DNA of 64,000 nucleotides from JARRQJ01 sp963761035 (GCA_963761035.1 CAVXFH010000002.1:2728001-2792000), one strand, 5' to 3'. Shown: positions 1-9,805, counted from the stretch's first letter. A program made the numbers and translations. The notes: generated by a model not told the origin, from the letters alone.

Positions 1-991
1 TGGCGATGGAATCGGCGGTCTCGCGCGTGAAATGCAGGCCCGGTAATTGAAAGGGGTCGCGGCCCTCGCCAAACAGTGCCGCGATGTGCGGCTCATAACA
101 TTCGGGGTGGCGCCCGAATATTTCGGTTGCCGAGATCGCCATGGGCGAATCCAGAAATACCTGGATAGAACGGGGCAAACGGCCCGCCTCCATGCCCATG
201 CGCAAGTAGAAGAGAATATCCTGGGCGCGTTCCAGGGCGAAGGTGGGGATGATCACGTTGCCGCCGCGTTGGAAGGTGTCCGTGATGGCCGTGTACATTT
301 CCTCGATGGAAGGTTGCATCTGTTTATGGAGGCGGTCGCCGTAGGTGGTTTCCATAATCACCACGTCCGCCTTGGGCGGCGTCGCCGGGCTGCGCAGTAA
401 CGGCCGGCCCGCGTTGCCGAGGTCGCCGGAGAACAGCACGGCGCGGCGCTCGCCGCGCTCGCTCAGTTCCAGATAGATGCAGGCGGAGCCGAGGATGTGA
501 CCCGCATCGTGAAAGGTGGCGTCGATCCCGGAAGCCAGTTCCAGGGTCTTGCCATACAGTGCCGTGCGTCCGAAATATTCCAGGGTATGCATGGCGTCCT
601 GCACCGTATATAACGGTGCGGCCGCTTCATGGTTGGCGCCGCGCCGCGCTGCCTTGCGGGCTTGGTAGCGCGCCTCTTCCTCCTGTAGGTGCGCCGAATC
701 CAGCATCACCAGCTGCGCCAGTTCGCGCGAGGCGGCGGTGGTAATAATTTCGCCGCGAAAACCGCGCTTCACCAACAGCGGCAGACGCCCGCAATGATCG
801 AGATGGGCGTGGGTTAGCAGCACATAATCGATAGCGGCGGGTTCAAAGCCGAACGATTCGGCATTTTCCTCGTTGAGCTCGCGTCCGCCCTGATACATGC
901 CGCAGTCGATGAGCATGCGGCGCCCGGCGCATTCGACCAGATGACAAGAGCCGGTGACGCCGCGGTCCGCACCGTGAAATGAAATCTTCAT
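1..991 (-). CDS. MBL-fold RNA-processing exonuclease (beta-CASP type), 3' end outside window
   Basis: About 330 N-terminal residues are present; the gene runs off the left edge, and the family is usually about 450-470 residues, so roughly a quarter is missing. The zinc motif HAHLDH lies in the context LLTHAHLDHCG about 60 residues from the start, and a later METTYGDR motif is typical of metallo-beta-lactamase nucleases with a beta-CASP and RNA-specificity domain. Known members cleave or trim RNA in the cytoplasm; the substrate here is unknown. The ATG at 991 is preceded on the minus strand by CAGGAG at good spacing. The upstream minus-strand neighbour is the LOG-family gene, 66 nt away, so the two may be co-transcribed. 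Confidence 0.85.
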   Translation of the reverse strand, partial: MKISFHGADRGVTGSCHLVECAGRRMLIDCGMYQGGRELNEENAESFGFEPAAIDYVLLTHAHLDHCGRLPLLVKRGFRGEIITTAASRELAQLVMLDSAHLQEEEARYQARKAARRGANHEAAAPLYTVQDAMHTLEYFGRTALYGKTLELASGIDATFHDAGHILGSACIYLELSERGERRAVLFSGDLGNAGRPLLRSPATPPKADVVIMETTYGDRLHKQMQPSIEEMYTAITDTFQRGGNVIIPTFALERAQDILFYLRMGMEAGRLPRSIQVFLDSPMAISATEIFGRHPECYEPHIAALFGEGRDPFQLPGLHFTRETADSIA

Positions 992-1057
992 AATTCGCTC
1001 CTGACCGGGTTTGTCTGTATAAATAAATAGATGTGTCACACTCTGTGTCGTTCGCCC

Positions 1058-2029
1058 TCAATTCGCTGGAAATAGGGGCGTACCGTTGGCCTCGTGCCAG
1101 CTCAAGATGCCGTCCCAGATCTCCTGCGCGGTCTCGGCGAACCAGAAGAGTTCGCGATCTTCCGCATCGATGACCCCTTCGGCGACCAGAAAGTCCACAT
1201 TGAAGGCGTGCCGCCAGTAGTCCTCGCCCACCAGAACGATGGGAACCGGTTTTATCTTGCGGGTTTGTACCAGGGTCAGGGTTTCAAATAATTCATCAAA
1301 GGTGCCGTAGCCCCCGGGAAATGCCACCAAGGCCCGGGTGCGCAGTAGAAAGTGCAGTTTGCGCAAGGCAAAGTAATGGAAACGAAAACACAGCTCCGGC
1401 GTTATATAGGGATTGGGGTATTGCTCGTGAGGCAGGTTGATGTTCAAGCCGATGGACTTGGCGCCCACGTCATGGGCGCCGCGGTTGGCGGCCTCCATTA
1501 TTCCGGGACCACCGCCAGTCATGACCACCAGCCGCGAATTGTCGGGCATTGCGCCGGCCTTGTCCACCAGCCGGCAGAAATCACGCGCCACCTCATAGTA
1601 GTGGCTTTTGGCAACGATGCGCTGGGCGACAGACAGGCGGTTTTGCAGGTCGTCGTTGTCCGGGTCGGCATCCAATTGCGCACGCAGAGCCGTCACTCGC
1701 CGCTGTGCGGCGGCGGGCTCGGGGATGCGCGTGCTGCCGAAGACCACAACGGTATGTTGGATGCCATGCTGTTCTAGCAGCGTCTCCGCCTTGAGATAGT
1801 CGATTTGCAGGCGGACGCCGCGTGTTTCGTCCAGATTAAGAAAGCCGACATCCCGGTCGGCCTGGCGATAGCTGGGACTGTCCAAAATCGCCTGGATACG
1901 ACGCGGCGCATCCGGGTCCTCCTCGTCGGACTTGGGCCGGTGCCAGGGCAGCGGCTCTTGGCGCTGGTGCGGATGCGCAGGTGGTGGAACTCGCGATGTC
2001 TTGCGGGAAATATTTGGGATCTTTCTCAT
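1058..2029 (-). CDS. LOG family (TIGR00730-type) nucleoside-monophosphate phosphoribohydrolase-like protein
   Basis: This 323-residue protein carries the two LOG-family signatures: TGGGPG at residues 171-176 and PGGYGTFDE at 238-246. In the family these form the nucleotide-binding and catalytic site of cytokinin-riboside-monophosphate or purine nucleotide phosphoribohydrolases. It is longer than the short LOG enzymes (about 190 residues), with about 130 extra N-terminal residues that are polar and charged, so it belongs to the long form. The start ATG at 2029 has TAAGGA seven bases upstream. In bacteria the likely role is hydrolysis of a nucleotide 5'-monophosphate to base and ribose phosphate; the true substrate cannot be read from sequence. 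Confidence 0.85.
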   Translation of the reverse strand: MRKIPNISRKTSRVPPPAHPHQRQEPLPWHRPKSDEEDPDAPRRIQAILDSPSYRQADRDVGFLNLDETRGVRLQIDYLKAETLLEQHGIQHTVVVFGSTRIPEPAAAQRRVTALRAQLDADPDNDDLQNRLSVAQRIVAKSHYYEVARDFCRLVDKAGAMPDNSRLVVMTGGGPGIMEAANRGAHDVGAKSIGLNINLPHEQYPNPYITPELCFRFHYFALRKLHFLLRTRALVAFPGGYGTFDELFETLTLVQTRKIKPVPIVLVGEDYWRHAFNVDFLVAEGVIDAEDRELFWFAETAQEIWDGILSWHEANGTPLFPAN

Positions 2030-2267
2030 TACCGGTCCTTACCGATCGCTGACCATGATCATGCAGGTTGCACTATACTGAGGCCGGCTTCGCCGCCATC
2101 CGGCAAGTCTAATACACGGACCGGGTATGCGGTATAAAAAATCAGGGAGGGCCGTCGGTATGTTGCGGCTGATTTCGTCGTGTGATACCGGTAAGCGCGT
2201 TGGCACATTTCCCCTTTTTCGCTGCCGATGAGGCCAACTGCATCGAACAGTTACGAACAGGCACGAC

Positions 2268-3749
2268 ATGGATCTGAATTCCAGCCACTTCCTCGTTAAA
2301 GTGTGGACAAGCGCTGGGTTACTACCCTGGCATTGGATAATCGCCGGTGCACATATTGTGTTGGCGATTATAGCAACGCTGCATGCGCTGTTGTTCAAAC
2401 GTGACCCCCGGGCGGCCTTAGGGTGGGTTGCCGTTAGTTTATCAATTCCAATAATCGGCCCTTGGCTCTACTTCATATTCGGTATCAATCGAATTCAGAC
2501 TCAGGCACGTAAGCTGGCCCGCCACCGTCCTTTCCGTTTACGCATAGGCCATGAGATGGGTTCGCCGGTGACGAAATCCCACCCTGACGCGCAGGAGACG
2601 AACCCGCTCTGGGAACGTTTTGCGCGCGTATCGGATCGCGTCACTTCGCGGCCTCTGACGGCGGGCAATGCGGTAGAACTGCTGCACAATGGGGAACAGG
2701 CCTACCCGGCCATGCTCAAGGCGATCAATGGAGCGACCGAGCGGGTGTTACTGGCGAGCTATCTGTTCGAAGCGGATTTCATCGGCAATGCCTTTGTCGC
2801 CGCGCTGGCTGCCGCGCGCCGTCGCGGCGTCGAGGTGCGGGTGATCACGGATGGAATAGGGGAACTCTATTCCTGGCCAAGGATCAGCCGCCTATTGCGC
2901 AGGGAAGGCATTGCTGTCGTCCGCTTCCTGCCGCCCAGATTGCTGCCTCCGACATTCTCCCTGAATCTGCGCAATCACCGCAAGATCCTCGTAGTGGATG
3001 GCCGGCAGGGATTTACCGGCGGGATGAACATCGGGGCCCGGCACATGGCGGATGCAGATTCGCCCCGCCGCACCGTAGATCTTCATTTCCATTTGCAGGG
3101 CCCCGTGGTGGCCGATTTGGAAGAAATCTTTGCCGAGGACTGGCAATTCATGACCGGGGATAAATTGCCGGTCTCGATCTCGCCGAATCGCCAAATGGGC
3201 GCGACCTATTGCCGCTGCATCAGCGACGGTCCGAATGACGACTTGGACAGGATTTCCCTGGTTATGATGGGCGCGATCTCGGCGGCACGGCGCGAGGTCA
3301 TTATTTTAACGCCTTACTTTCTGCCTTCACGGGAGATGATCGCCAGTCTGCAATCCGCGGCGTTGCGCGGCGTCGACGTAACCATTATTCTGCCAAAAAA
3401 AAGCAATCTGCGTTTTATCGATTGGGCGACGCGTAACCTGCTGTGGGAATTGCTGCAGCATGAGGTGAAGATTTATTATCAGCCGCCGCCATTCGCGCAC
3501 ACAAAACTGTTCGTCATCGACGGTCTATATGCGCAGATAGGTTCGGCCAATCTGGACCCGCGGAGCCTGCGTCTCAACTTTGAACTTAATGTCGAGATCG
3601 TTGGCGCGGACTCTGTCGCGCCGCTGGTCAATTACTCGCGGGACATACGGCGCGAAGCGACACGGATTACCTTGCCGCAAATTGACGGTCGACCGCTGGC
3701 GGTGCGAGTCAGGGACGCGGCATGTTGGTTATTTATGCCTTATTTGTGA
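2268..3749 (+). CDS. cls: Cardiolipin synthase (phospholipase D superfamily)
   Basis: A 493-residue inner-membrane enzyme that joins two phosphatidylglycerol molecules (or PG and PE) into cardiolipin. Two N-terminal membrane segments (about residues 20-42 and 48-70) are followed by two PLD domains with HxK(x)4D motifs: H237 in NHRKILVVD and H411 in HTKLFVID, each followed by the usual glycine/asparagine segment (GGMN, GSANLDPRS). Length fits the ClsA group (about 480-490). It stands alone, divergent from the LOG gene across 238 nt and 167 nt before the proton ATPase. No strong Shine-Dalgarno is visible before the ATG. The ClsA rather than ClsB/C assignment rests on the two N-terminal membrane helices. 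Confidence 0.93.
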   Translation: MDLNSSHFLVKVWTSAGLLPWHWIIAGAHIVLAIIATLHALLFKRDPRAALGWVAVSLSIPIIGPWLYFIFGINRIQTQARKLARHRPFRLRIGHEMGSPVTKSHPDAQETNPLWERFARVSDRVTSRPLTAGNAVELLHNGEQAYPAMLKAINGATERVLLASYLFEADFIGNAFVAALAAARRRGVEVRVITDGIGELYSWPRISRLLRREGIAVVRFLPPRLLPPTFSLNLRNHRKILVVDGRQGFTGGMNIGARHMADADSPRRTVDLHFHLQGPVVADLEEIFAEDWQFMTGDKLPVSISPNRQMGATYCRCISDGPNDDLDRISLVMMGAISAARREVIILTPYFLPSREMIASLQSAALRGVDVTIILPKKSNLRFIDWATRNLLWELLQHEVKIYYQPPPFAHTKLFVIDGLYAQIGSANLDPRSLRLNFELNVEIVGADSVAPLVNYSRDIRREATRITLPQIDGRPLAVRVRDAACWLFMPYL

Positions 3750-3916
3750 GAATAACGGCGAGAGATGTCGCCGCGATTCGATACTCCGAATTTATGGACT
3801 GCCAAATGCAGAGTAGTTGCAGAGCATACCCGGGTTGGCGGCAGTGCCAGACAACGTTTATCCATGTCTAGTCTGATAAGAATGATCAGGATATTAAAGA
3901 GCGGAGTAGCGGCGCT

Positions 3917-6526
3917 ATGAATGGAAAGCCAAAAAGAACTGATGACTACCGCGGGCAGGCTGCTCGAGACACCGCGCGGCAGTTGCAGGTTAATATCACG
4001 GTTGGACTGGCGGATAGCGAAGTACAGGCTCGCTTGCAGCGCTATGGCTACAATGAAATAGAGGAAAAGGAAGAGGCGCTGTGGCACCGCATCTTTCGCC
4101 GGTTCTGGGGACCCATTCCCTGGATGATCGAGGTGGCGGCGCTCCTCTCGGCCATTGTCGGCAAGTGGGACGACTTCGCGATCATTACCGTCATGCTGCT
4201 GATCAATGCCGGCCTCGATTTTTTCCAGGAGCACCGCGCCCTGAACGCGCTGAGGGCCTTGAAGCAGCGCTTGACGGCGGAAATCATCGTGCGCCGCGAT
4301 GGTAAATTCAAGACTATCTCAGCGCGAGACTTGGTGCCCGGCGATATCATCAGGCTGCGCATCGGGAACATCGTGCCAGCCGACGTGCAATTGCTCGATG
4401 GCGATTATCTCTCGATCGACCAATCGGCATTGACCGGCGAATCCCTGCCGGTGAGCAAGAAGACGGACGAAGTCGCCTACGCCAGCACCATTGTCAAACA
4501 GGGCGAGATGCTTGCAGTGGTGATCAATACCGCCGCTAATACCAACTTCCATACCGTGGTTTCGCTGGTGGCCAAGGCGTCGCTGGAGGAGCGCAGCCAT
4601 TTCCAGAAAATGGTGATTCGTATCGGCGATTTTTTGATTTTGATCACCATTGCGCTGGTGGTGCTGATCGTGATGGTCTCCCTGTTCCGGCATGAGAACT
4701 ATCTGGAAATCGCCCGTTTCGCCCTGGTGTTGACAGTGGCGGCGATCCCGGTGGCGCTGCCGGCGGTGCTGTCGGTGACCATGGCGGTGGGGGCGGTCAA
4801 TCTGGCCCGGCGGCAGGCGATCGTGTCGCGGCTAACCGCCATCGAGGAACTGGCCGGGATGGACGTGTTTTGTTCCGACAAGACCGGCACCCTGACCAAA
4901 AACGAAATGCAGGTGGCCGAGCCGGTGGTGATGGCGGGCCATGACGAGCGCGAACTGTTCCTGATGGCGGCGCTGGCCTCCAAGGTGGAGAATCGTGATC
5001 CAATTGAGTTGCCTATTTTTCAATACATAGACGAAAAATTTCCCGATGTGGACTGGAAAACTTACAAACAACTCAATTTCACACCCTTCGATCCCATCCG
5101 TAAACGCACTGAGGCGGCGATAGAAAAGGGCGATGAGCGCTTCGCGGCCCTTAAGGGCGCGGCGCAGGTGTTATTGGGCATGACCCAGCTCACCGACGAT
5201 GAGATCCGCAGCGTCCAGCAAACCGTCGAACAACTGGCCGCCAAGGGTTACCGCACCCTGGCTGTTGGCCGTAAGCGCGGCGATGCCCCGCTGGAGCTGC
5301 TGGGTCTGATTCCGCTGTACGATCCGCCCCGCGACGATTCCAGACAGATCATCGCCGACATGCGGAATAACGGCGTCGACGTGAAGATGGTTACCGGCGA
5401 CAACCTGGCCATCGCCCGCGAGATCGGCGGTCTGCTGGGTTTGGAACAGCATACTCTGCGTGCCGATCAATTGACCGGCGCCGCCGGCAATGAGTTGCTG
5501 ATACTGGCCGCGGCACTATCGGCGGCAATCTACCAGCGTCTCAAGCCGGAGGTGTCGCGCAAGGAAGCGAAGCGCTTCGCCGATGAGGTGATGGAGGCCG
5601 TGGGAGAAACGTACGATACCCGTCTCCTGGAGCGGGAATTCATCCACTCCCACGAATCGGCGATCATCGAGATGATCGAGTCCGTGACTATCTTCGCCGA
5701 GGTGGTGCCGGAGGATAAGTATCGCATCGTCGATACCTTGCAGAAGGGCGGCCATATCGTGGCTATGACCGGTGACGGCGTCAACGATGCCCCGGCACTG
5801 AAGAAGGCCGACTGCGGCATTGCCGTCTCCAACGCCACCGACGCGGCGCGCGGCGCGGCGGACATCATCCTCACCGCGCCGGGTCTGAGCGTTATCAACG
5901 AGGCGGTGAAGCAGGCACGCATCACCTTCGAGCGGATGAAGAGCTACGCCACCTTCCGCATCGCCGAGACCATCCGCATCATCCTGTTCATGACCTTGAG
6001 CATTGTGGTGTTCAGCTTTTATCCCATCACCGCGCTGATGATCATCCTGCTGGCGCTGCTCAACGATCTGCCTATCCTGGCCATCGCCTATGATAATACC
6101 AAGGTCAATGACCGGCCGGTGCGTTGGAACATGTCCGAAATGTTGACGGTGTCGACCGCGCTGGGCGTCACCGGGGTAATCGGTTCCTTTCTATTATTTT
6201 TCATCTTGAAAGAAAGCGGCTTTTCCGAGAGCATGATCCAGAGCATGATGTTCCTCAAGCTGATCGTGGCGGGCCACAGCACCCTGTATATCACTCGCAC
6301 TGAAGGCTGGTTCTGGCGGCGGCCTTGGCCTGCGCCGCTGCTGTTCTGGGCTACCTTCGGCACGGAGATCCTCGGCACCTTGATCGCCGTCTACGGCATT
6401 CTGATAACACCCATCGGTTGGAGGTACGCTTTATTGATGTGGGCCTATGCGCTGGCTTGGTTTTTCGTTGACAATGCGGCAAAAATGGTGGCATATCGCC
6501 TCTTGCGGTCGCGATACGAAATTTAA
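3917..6526 (+). CDS. P3A-type plasma-membrane proton-efflux ATPase
   Basis: An 869-residue P-type ATPase. Visible hallmarks are TGES at 173-176 (actuator), the phosphorylation site D321 in DKTGTLTKNE, and GDGVNDAP at 619-626 (hinge). The order is an N-terminal cation-ATPase domain, E1-E2 domain, haloacid-dehalogenase-like domain and a C-terminal membrane block. Sequence around PVALPAVLSVTMAVGA and the short C-terminus fit the H+-exporting P3A group known from fungi, plants and some acid-tolerant or lithotrophic bacteria. It would pump protons out of the cell at the expense of ATP. GGAG lies 11 nt before the ATG. Together with the H+-pyrophosphatase downstream it gives the cell two proton pumps outside the respiratory chain. 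Confidence 0.92.
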   Translation: MNGKPKRTDDYRGQAARDTARQLQVNITVGLADSEVQARLQRYGYNEIEEKEEALWHRIFRRFWGPIPWMIEVAALLSAIVGKWDDFAIITVMLLINAGLDFFQEHRALNALRALKQRLTAEIIVRRDGKFKTISARDLVPGDIIRLRIGNIVPADVQLLDGDYLSIDQSALTGESLPVSKKTDEVAYASTIVKQGEMLAVVINTAANTNFHTVVSLVAKASLEERSHFQKMVIRIGDFLILITIALVVLIVMVSLFRHENYLEIARFALVLTVAAIPVALPAVLSVTMAVGAVNLARRQAIVSRLTAIEELAGMDVFCSDKTGTLTKNEMQVAEPVVMAGHDERELFLMAALASKVENRDPIELPIFQYIDEKFPDVDWKTYKQLNFTPFDPIRKRTEAAIEKGDERFAALKGAAQVLLGMTQLTDDEIRSVQQTVEQLAAKGYRTLAVGRKRGDAPLELLGLIPLYDPPRDDSRQIIADMRNNGVDVKMVTGDNLAIAREIGGLLGLEQHTLRADQLTGAAGNELLILAAALSAAIYQRLKPEVSRKEAKRFADEVMEAVGETYDTRLLEREFIHSHESAIIEMIESVTIFAEVVPEDKYRIVDTLQKGGHIVAMTGDGVNDAPALKKADCGIAVSNATDAARGAADIILTAPGLSVINEAVKQARITFERMKSYATFRIAETIRIILFMTLSIVVFSFYPITALMIILLALLNDLPILAIAYDNTKVNDRPVRWNMSEMLTVSTALGVTGVIGSFLLFFILKESGFSESMIQSMMFLKLIVAGHSTLYITRTEGWFWRRPWPAPLLFWATFGTEILGTLIAVYGILITPIGWRYALLMWAYALAWFFVDNAAKMVAYRLLRSRYEI

Positions 6527-6665
6527 GCGATGAAAGGTGCAAATCAATACGCTTTGCCTTTATGCCCTTCACGAGGAATAGAGTTTGCAATACGCCATAA
6601 ATGCGCTATGTTCACGATTGTAGCCAAACGGTTTCTTTCTCATCTCATCATCGCGCGCTGCCTTG

Positions 6666-7373
6666 ATGCACAACTTTAATCTTCATTATTTCCCGCTGGC
6701 TCTGCCTTTCCTTTTCATACTGGCGGCGCTTTTGGCCGTCGTGGTCGTCCTGGTACAGATTCGCGTGCTGCGTTATGCCTATGCAAAGATCGGCATTCCC
6801 TTGAAGTATTTTTCCGCCTTGCTCATCGCCTCGCTGTTCGGCAGTTATCTCAATATACCGATCGCGTCCTTGCCCGGCGAACAGACGATGTCCGGGCAAA
6901 TAGTGACGTACTTCGGCATGCAATACGTGATTCCCGAAGTGGTCAACTGGCCGGGCACGGTAATCGCCGTCAACATCGGCGGTGCGGTCATACCCTTGCT
7001 GGTCTCCCTGTATCTGGCGGTGAAGTTTCGCATCTATGGTCCCGCGCTGCTGGGCATCGCGGTGGTTGCATTTGTCAGCCACCTGGTGGCGCACCCCGTG
7101 CGTGGCGTGGGGATCGCGGAACCGGTATTCGTGCCGACACTGGTAACCGCGTTTACCGCGCTATTGATATCGCGCAAATACGCCGCGCCCATCGCTTATA
7201 TCTCAGGCAGCATGGGGACCCTGATCGGGGCGGATCTGCTTAATCTCGATCGCATCCGCGGCCTGGGGGCGCCGGTCGCGTCGATTGGCGGAGCGGGTAC
7301 CTTTGATGGCATCTTCCTCACTAGCATCCTCGCCGTGGTGCTGGCGGGATTGCTGACGGAGAAAAGGGCCTAA
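6666..7373 (+). CDS. DUF1614 family integral membrane protein
   Basis: A roughly 235-residue, very hydrophobic protein with about six to seven predicted membrane segments, beginning at residues 8-32. The segment around IPLKYFSALLIASLFGSYLNIPI and the closing GGAGTFDGIFLTSILAVVLAGLL are characteristic of DUF1614 proteins, which have no established function. An in-frame TTG lies one codon upstream, but the ATG at 6666 is the more natural start. It follows the proton ATPase in the same direction after 139 nt; whether they form one transcript is unclear. The family name is from recall of conserved segments, not from a search. Confidence 0.75.
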   Translation: MHNFNLHYFPLALPFLFILAALLAVVVVLVQIRVLRYAYAKIGIPLKYFSALLIASLFGSYLNIPIASLPGEQTMSGQIVTYFGMQYVIPEVVNWPGTVIAVNIGGAVIPLLVSLYLAVKFRIYGPALLGIAVVAFVSHLVAHPVRGVGIAEPVFVPTLVTAFTALLISRKYAAPIAYISGSMGTLIGADLLNLDRIRGLGAPVASIGGAGTFDGIFLTSILAVVLAGLLTEKRA

Positions 7374-7693
7374 TCCAGCCGTGATAGGGCAGGTTCCGCT
7401 TTCGAATGTTTGCAATTTCCCTCGCTCGGTGTTTTATCGCCTATTGCCGGCCCGCCGTTTTTGATTGACGGGCGGTGCGGCGTGGTTGAAATCACCCGCG
7501 TGAGGTGCATTTAAACCGGTTATCCCCGTCGACGAATCTGTAACAATTTGATTTGCTAACGATTGGAAGATGGCACGGTCCTTGATTTGAATTCGTCAAG
7601 GAGTGTTTCTTTGCGGTTAGCCGCGCGACCGTCCATTACGGTGCGTGTTCTTAACGCTGGCATATCGCAACCACCGGAGAGGAGGATGCCGTC
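7374..7693 (+). other. 320-nt intergenic region with sigma-54-like promoter
   Basis: No reading frame of interest is seen. The region ends in AGGAGG about eight bases before the ATG of the next gene and contains a sigma-54-like -24/-12 element at 7571-7585, listed separately. A weak GC-rich inverted repeat (CCGCC ... GGCGG) near 7455-7480 is too short to call a terminator for the preceding gene. Confidence 0.5.
7571..7585 (+). promoter_or_regulatory. Candidate sigma-54 (RpoN) promoter
   Basis: TGGCACG at 7571-7577, a four-base spacer and TTGA at 7582-7585 match the -24/-12 consensus TGGCACG-N4-TTGC at every position except the C of the -12 GC pair. It lies 108 nt before the small exported protein that precedes the Do-type protease. 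A sigma-54 activator gene sits in the same direction at 11412, which makes the match more meaningful. The C-to-A change at -12 is a real weakness, since that base is strongly conserved. Confidence 0.45.
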
Positions 7694-8263
7694 ATGTCAA
7701 ATCAAATAAGAGCTTTGTTGCTGAGTGCGAGCTTGTTAGGCGCGCTTGGTCCGCTAGTCCCGGCCTCAAGCTGGGCTGATAGCCAGCTGGCCGCCGATGG
7801 GTCGCCATGCGACGATTCCATTCTGGATGTCGGCGCCGCCGCGTCGTCTCCCAAGGAGTCGAAACAAGATATCAAGCTTACCAAGCGCTGGGAAAACGCC
7901 CGCACGGAATATGAGCGTGACCTGGATTTTGCCGCCATCGATAAGCACCGGCTACCGGAGGATTATAGCCCGTTGCGTGATCTGGTCGAGGCTAAATATC
8001 ATCTCGCCATTGCCGAGGGGAAGTTGATCGTACCGAACTTCGACAGGCAGGCCATCACCGAATTACAACAGGCCCAGTCCTTTCTCGCCCATGCCTTGAA
8101 GCATGCCGATGCGATGGACAAGCCAAAATTCGCCACTATCAAAGGCAAAGTCGATCACGTCCTAAAATTCGTCAGCCACGGCGGAGGATGCTGGAGCGAG
8201 CGGCTGTCAGATGCCTTTGACAATATCGACAATGATGTTGAGAAGGTATTGCATTCCTCTTGA
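7694..8263 (+). CDS. Exported hypothetical protein, alpha-helical
   Basis: I do not recognise this 189-residue protein with confidence. It has a clear Sec signal peptide (hydrophobic residues about 6-26, likely cleavage after SSWA-D at about residue 29), so it should be periplasmic. The mature part is polar and helical, rich in Ala, Lys, Asp and Glu, with a repeat-like AKYHLAIAEGK / AQSFLAHALKHAD pattern and two cysteines (C39 and one near residue 168) that could form a disulphide. A strong AGGAGG precedes the ATG. It is 55 nt upstream of the Do-type protease and shares its direction, so a periplasmic stress or chaperone-partner role is plausible but unproven. Confidence 0.7.
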   Translation: MSNQIRALLLSASLLGALGPLVPASSWADSQLAADGSPCDDSILDVGAAASSPKESKQDIKLTKRWENARTEYERDLDFAAIDKHRLPEDYSPLRDLVEAKYHLAIAEGKLIVPNFDRQAITELQQAQSFLAHALKHADAMDKPKFATIKGKVDHVLKFVSHGGGCWSERLSDAFDNIDNDVEKVLHSS

Positions 8264-8318
8264 CCTGCGCCCCGTGCGCCACCTCAGCCAATTTGATGCA
8301 GTCACATAGGAGATGAAT

Positions 8319-9743
8319 ATGATACGAAATTATCGGCCCATGATTTTTAACGTCCTGATGCTCGCGGCATTGGTATTTCAGGTAACAACCCTGCCCGCCG
8401 CGCATGCGGAGGCCGTCATCCCCGATTTCGTCAAACTGGTCAAGAATAACAGCGCCGCGGTGGTTAATATCAATACCACGGAAAAGGTCAAGGTCTCCGG
8501 ACAACCCAATATGCCGTTTCCCGATATGCCCGATGACAGCCCCTTCAATGAATTCTTCAAGCGTTTCTTTCAGCAAATGCCGCCCGGCGTGCCTCACGAT
8601 GAAGAGCGGCAATCCCTGGGTTCCGGCTTCATCATTTCGCCGGACGGGTACATCCTGACCAACGCCCATGTGGTAAAGGATGCCGATAAGATCGACGTCG
8701 GTCTGTTTGACCACAGTCAGGCTTCGGCGAAAGTCATCGGCATGGATGAGCGCAGCGACGTGGCCCTGCTCAAGATCGACGGCCATGATCTGCCCACGGT
8801 CAAGATCGGCGATTCTGACAAGGTGCAGGTGGGCGAGTGGGTATTGGCCATCGGCTCGCCTTTCGGTTTGAATTATACCGCCACGCACGGTATCGTCAGC
8901 GCCGTGGGGCGCACCCTGCCCGACGACGTCTATGTGCCCTTCATTCAAACCGATGTCGCGGTCAATCCGGGCAATTCCGGCGGGCCGTTGTTCAACACCC
9001 AAGGCGAGGTCGTCGGAATTAACTCGCAGATCTACAGCAACACCGGCGGCTACATGGGGCTTTCCTTCGCCGTGCCCATCGATGTCGCCATGAAAGTGGC
9101 GGATGAGCTCAAGGCCCACGGCCATGTCACTCATGCCTGGCTGGGCGTGTCGATTCAGACGGTGGACGACGATCTGGCCAAATCCTTCGGCCTGGATCAT
9201 GCCCATGGCGCGCTGGTCGCCGAAGTGATGGCCAATAGCCCCGCGGCCAAGGCCGGGATACGGCCCGGCGATATTATCCTGAGCTATAACGGCCAGGATA
9301 TCGCCACATCCTCCTCGCTGCCGGCGCTGGTCACCGATACCAAGGTGGGAAAGACCGTGCCGCTTACGGTGTGGCGTGACGGCAAGTCGCTCAACTTGCA
9401 GGCCACAATCGCCGCGATGAATGAAAAAAATACCACGGCCGTCAGGGCTCGCGCCCATAAGGCCGATGTACTGCGCCTGCGGGTTGCCGATCTCACCGAT
9501 CAGCAGCGTCAAGACTTCGCTGTGGGCAAACGCGGCATCTTGGTTAAGGAAGTGGAGGACGGTCCGGCGGAGGATGCCGGCATTCACCAAGGCGATGTAA
9601 TCCTGCAAATGGATCACAAGGATATTGCCAGCGTCGCTGAATTTACCGTGATCGAAACTAAACTGCCTCGGGGTAAACCGTTCTCGGTACTGATTCAGCG
9701 CCAGGGTTCGCCATTATTTCTTGCGGCGATCATTCCCAAATAG
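8319..9743 (+). CDS. Do-family periplasmic serine protease (DegP/DegQ/MucD type)
   Basis: A 474-residue protease-chaperone of envelope quality control. It has a signal peptide (cleavage near AHA-EA, about residue 29), a trypsin-like domain with the triad H117 (NAHV), D147 (RSDVALL) and S220 (GNSGGPL), and two PDZ domains at about 255-350 and 385-470. I chose the ATG at 8319 because AGGAG at 8308-8312 lies six bases before it; the ATG at 8313 directly abuts that site. The loop between the N-terminus and the catalytic His is short, closer to DegQ/MucD than to DegP. It follows the small exported protein, and a two-component system lies downstream. Confidence 0.93.
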   Translation: MIRNYRPMIFNVLMLAALVFQVTTLPAAHAEAVIPDFVKLVKNNSAAVVNINTTEKVKVSGQPNMPFPDMPDDSPFNEFFKRFFQQMPPGVPHDEERQSLGSGFIISPDGYILTNAHVVKDADKIDVGLFDHSQASAKVIGMDERSDVALLKIDGHDLPTVKIGDSDKVQVGEWVLAIGSPFGLNYTATHGIVSAVGRTLPDDVYVPFIQTDVAVNPGNSGGPLFNTQGEVVGINSQIYSNTGGYMGLSFAVPIDVAMKVADELKAHGHVTHAWLGVSIQTVDDDLAKSFGLDHAHGALVAEVMANSPAAKAGIRPGDIILSYNGQDIATSSSLPALVTDTKVGKTVPLTVWRDGKSLNLQATIAAMNEKNTTAVRARAHKADVLRLRVADLTDQQRQDFAVGKRGILVKEVEDGPAEDAGIHQGDVILQMDHKDIASVAEFTVIETKLPRGKPFSVLIQRQGSPLFLAAIIPK

Positions 9744-9761
9744 GCGGGAATATCGCGGTTC

Positions 9762-9805
9762 GCGGGCGGGTGAGGTATCCGGTGTGGATGCGAGTCCCCG
9801 CCCGC
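9762..9805. other. Long GC stem-loop between protease and kinase genes
   Basis: GCGGGCGGG at 9762-9770 is the exact reverse complement of CCCGCCCGC at 9797-9805, giving a 9-bp all-GC stem with a 26-nt loop. No U-tract follows, so it is not a classical intrinsic terminator; it could stall polymerase, protect the 3' end of the protease mRNA or bind a protein. Confidence 0.5.

Noticed and set aside
2200..2225. TGGCAC upstream of cls as a second sigma-54 promoter
   Set aside because: No TGC/GC doublet at the required distance; only the -24 half matches.
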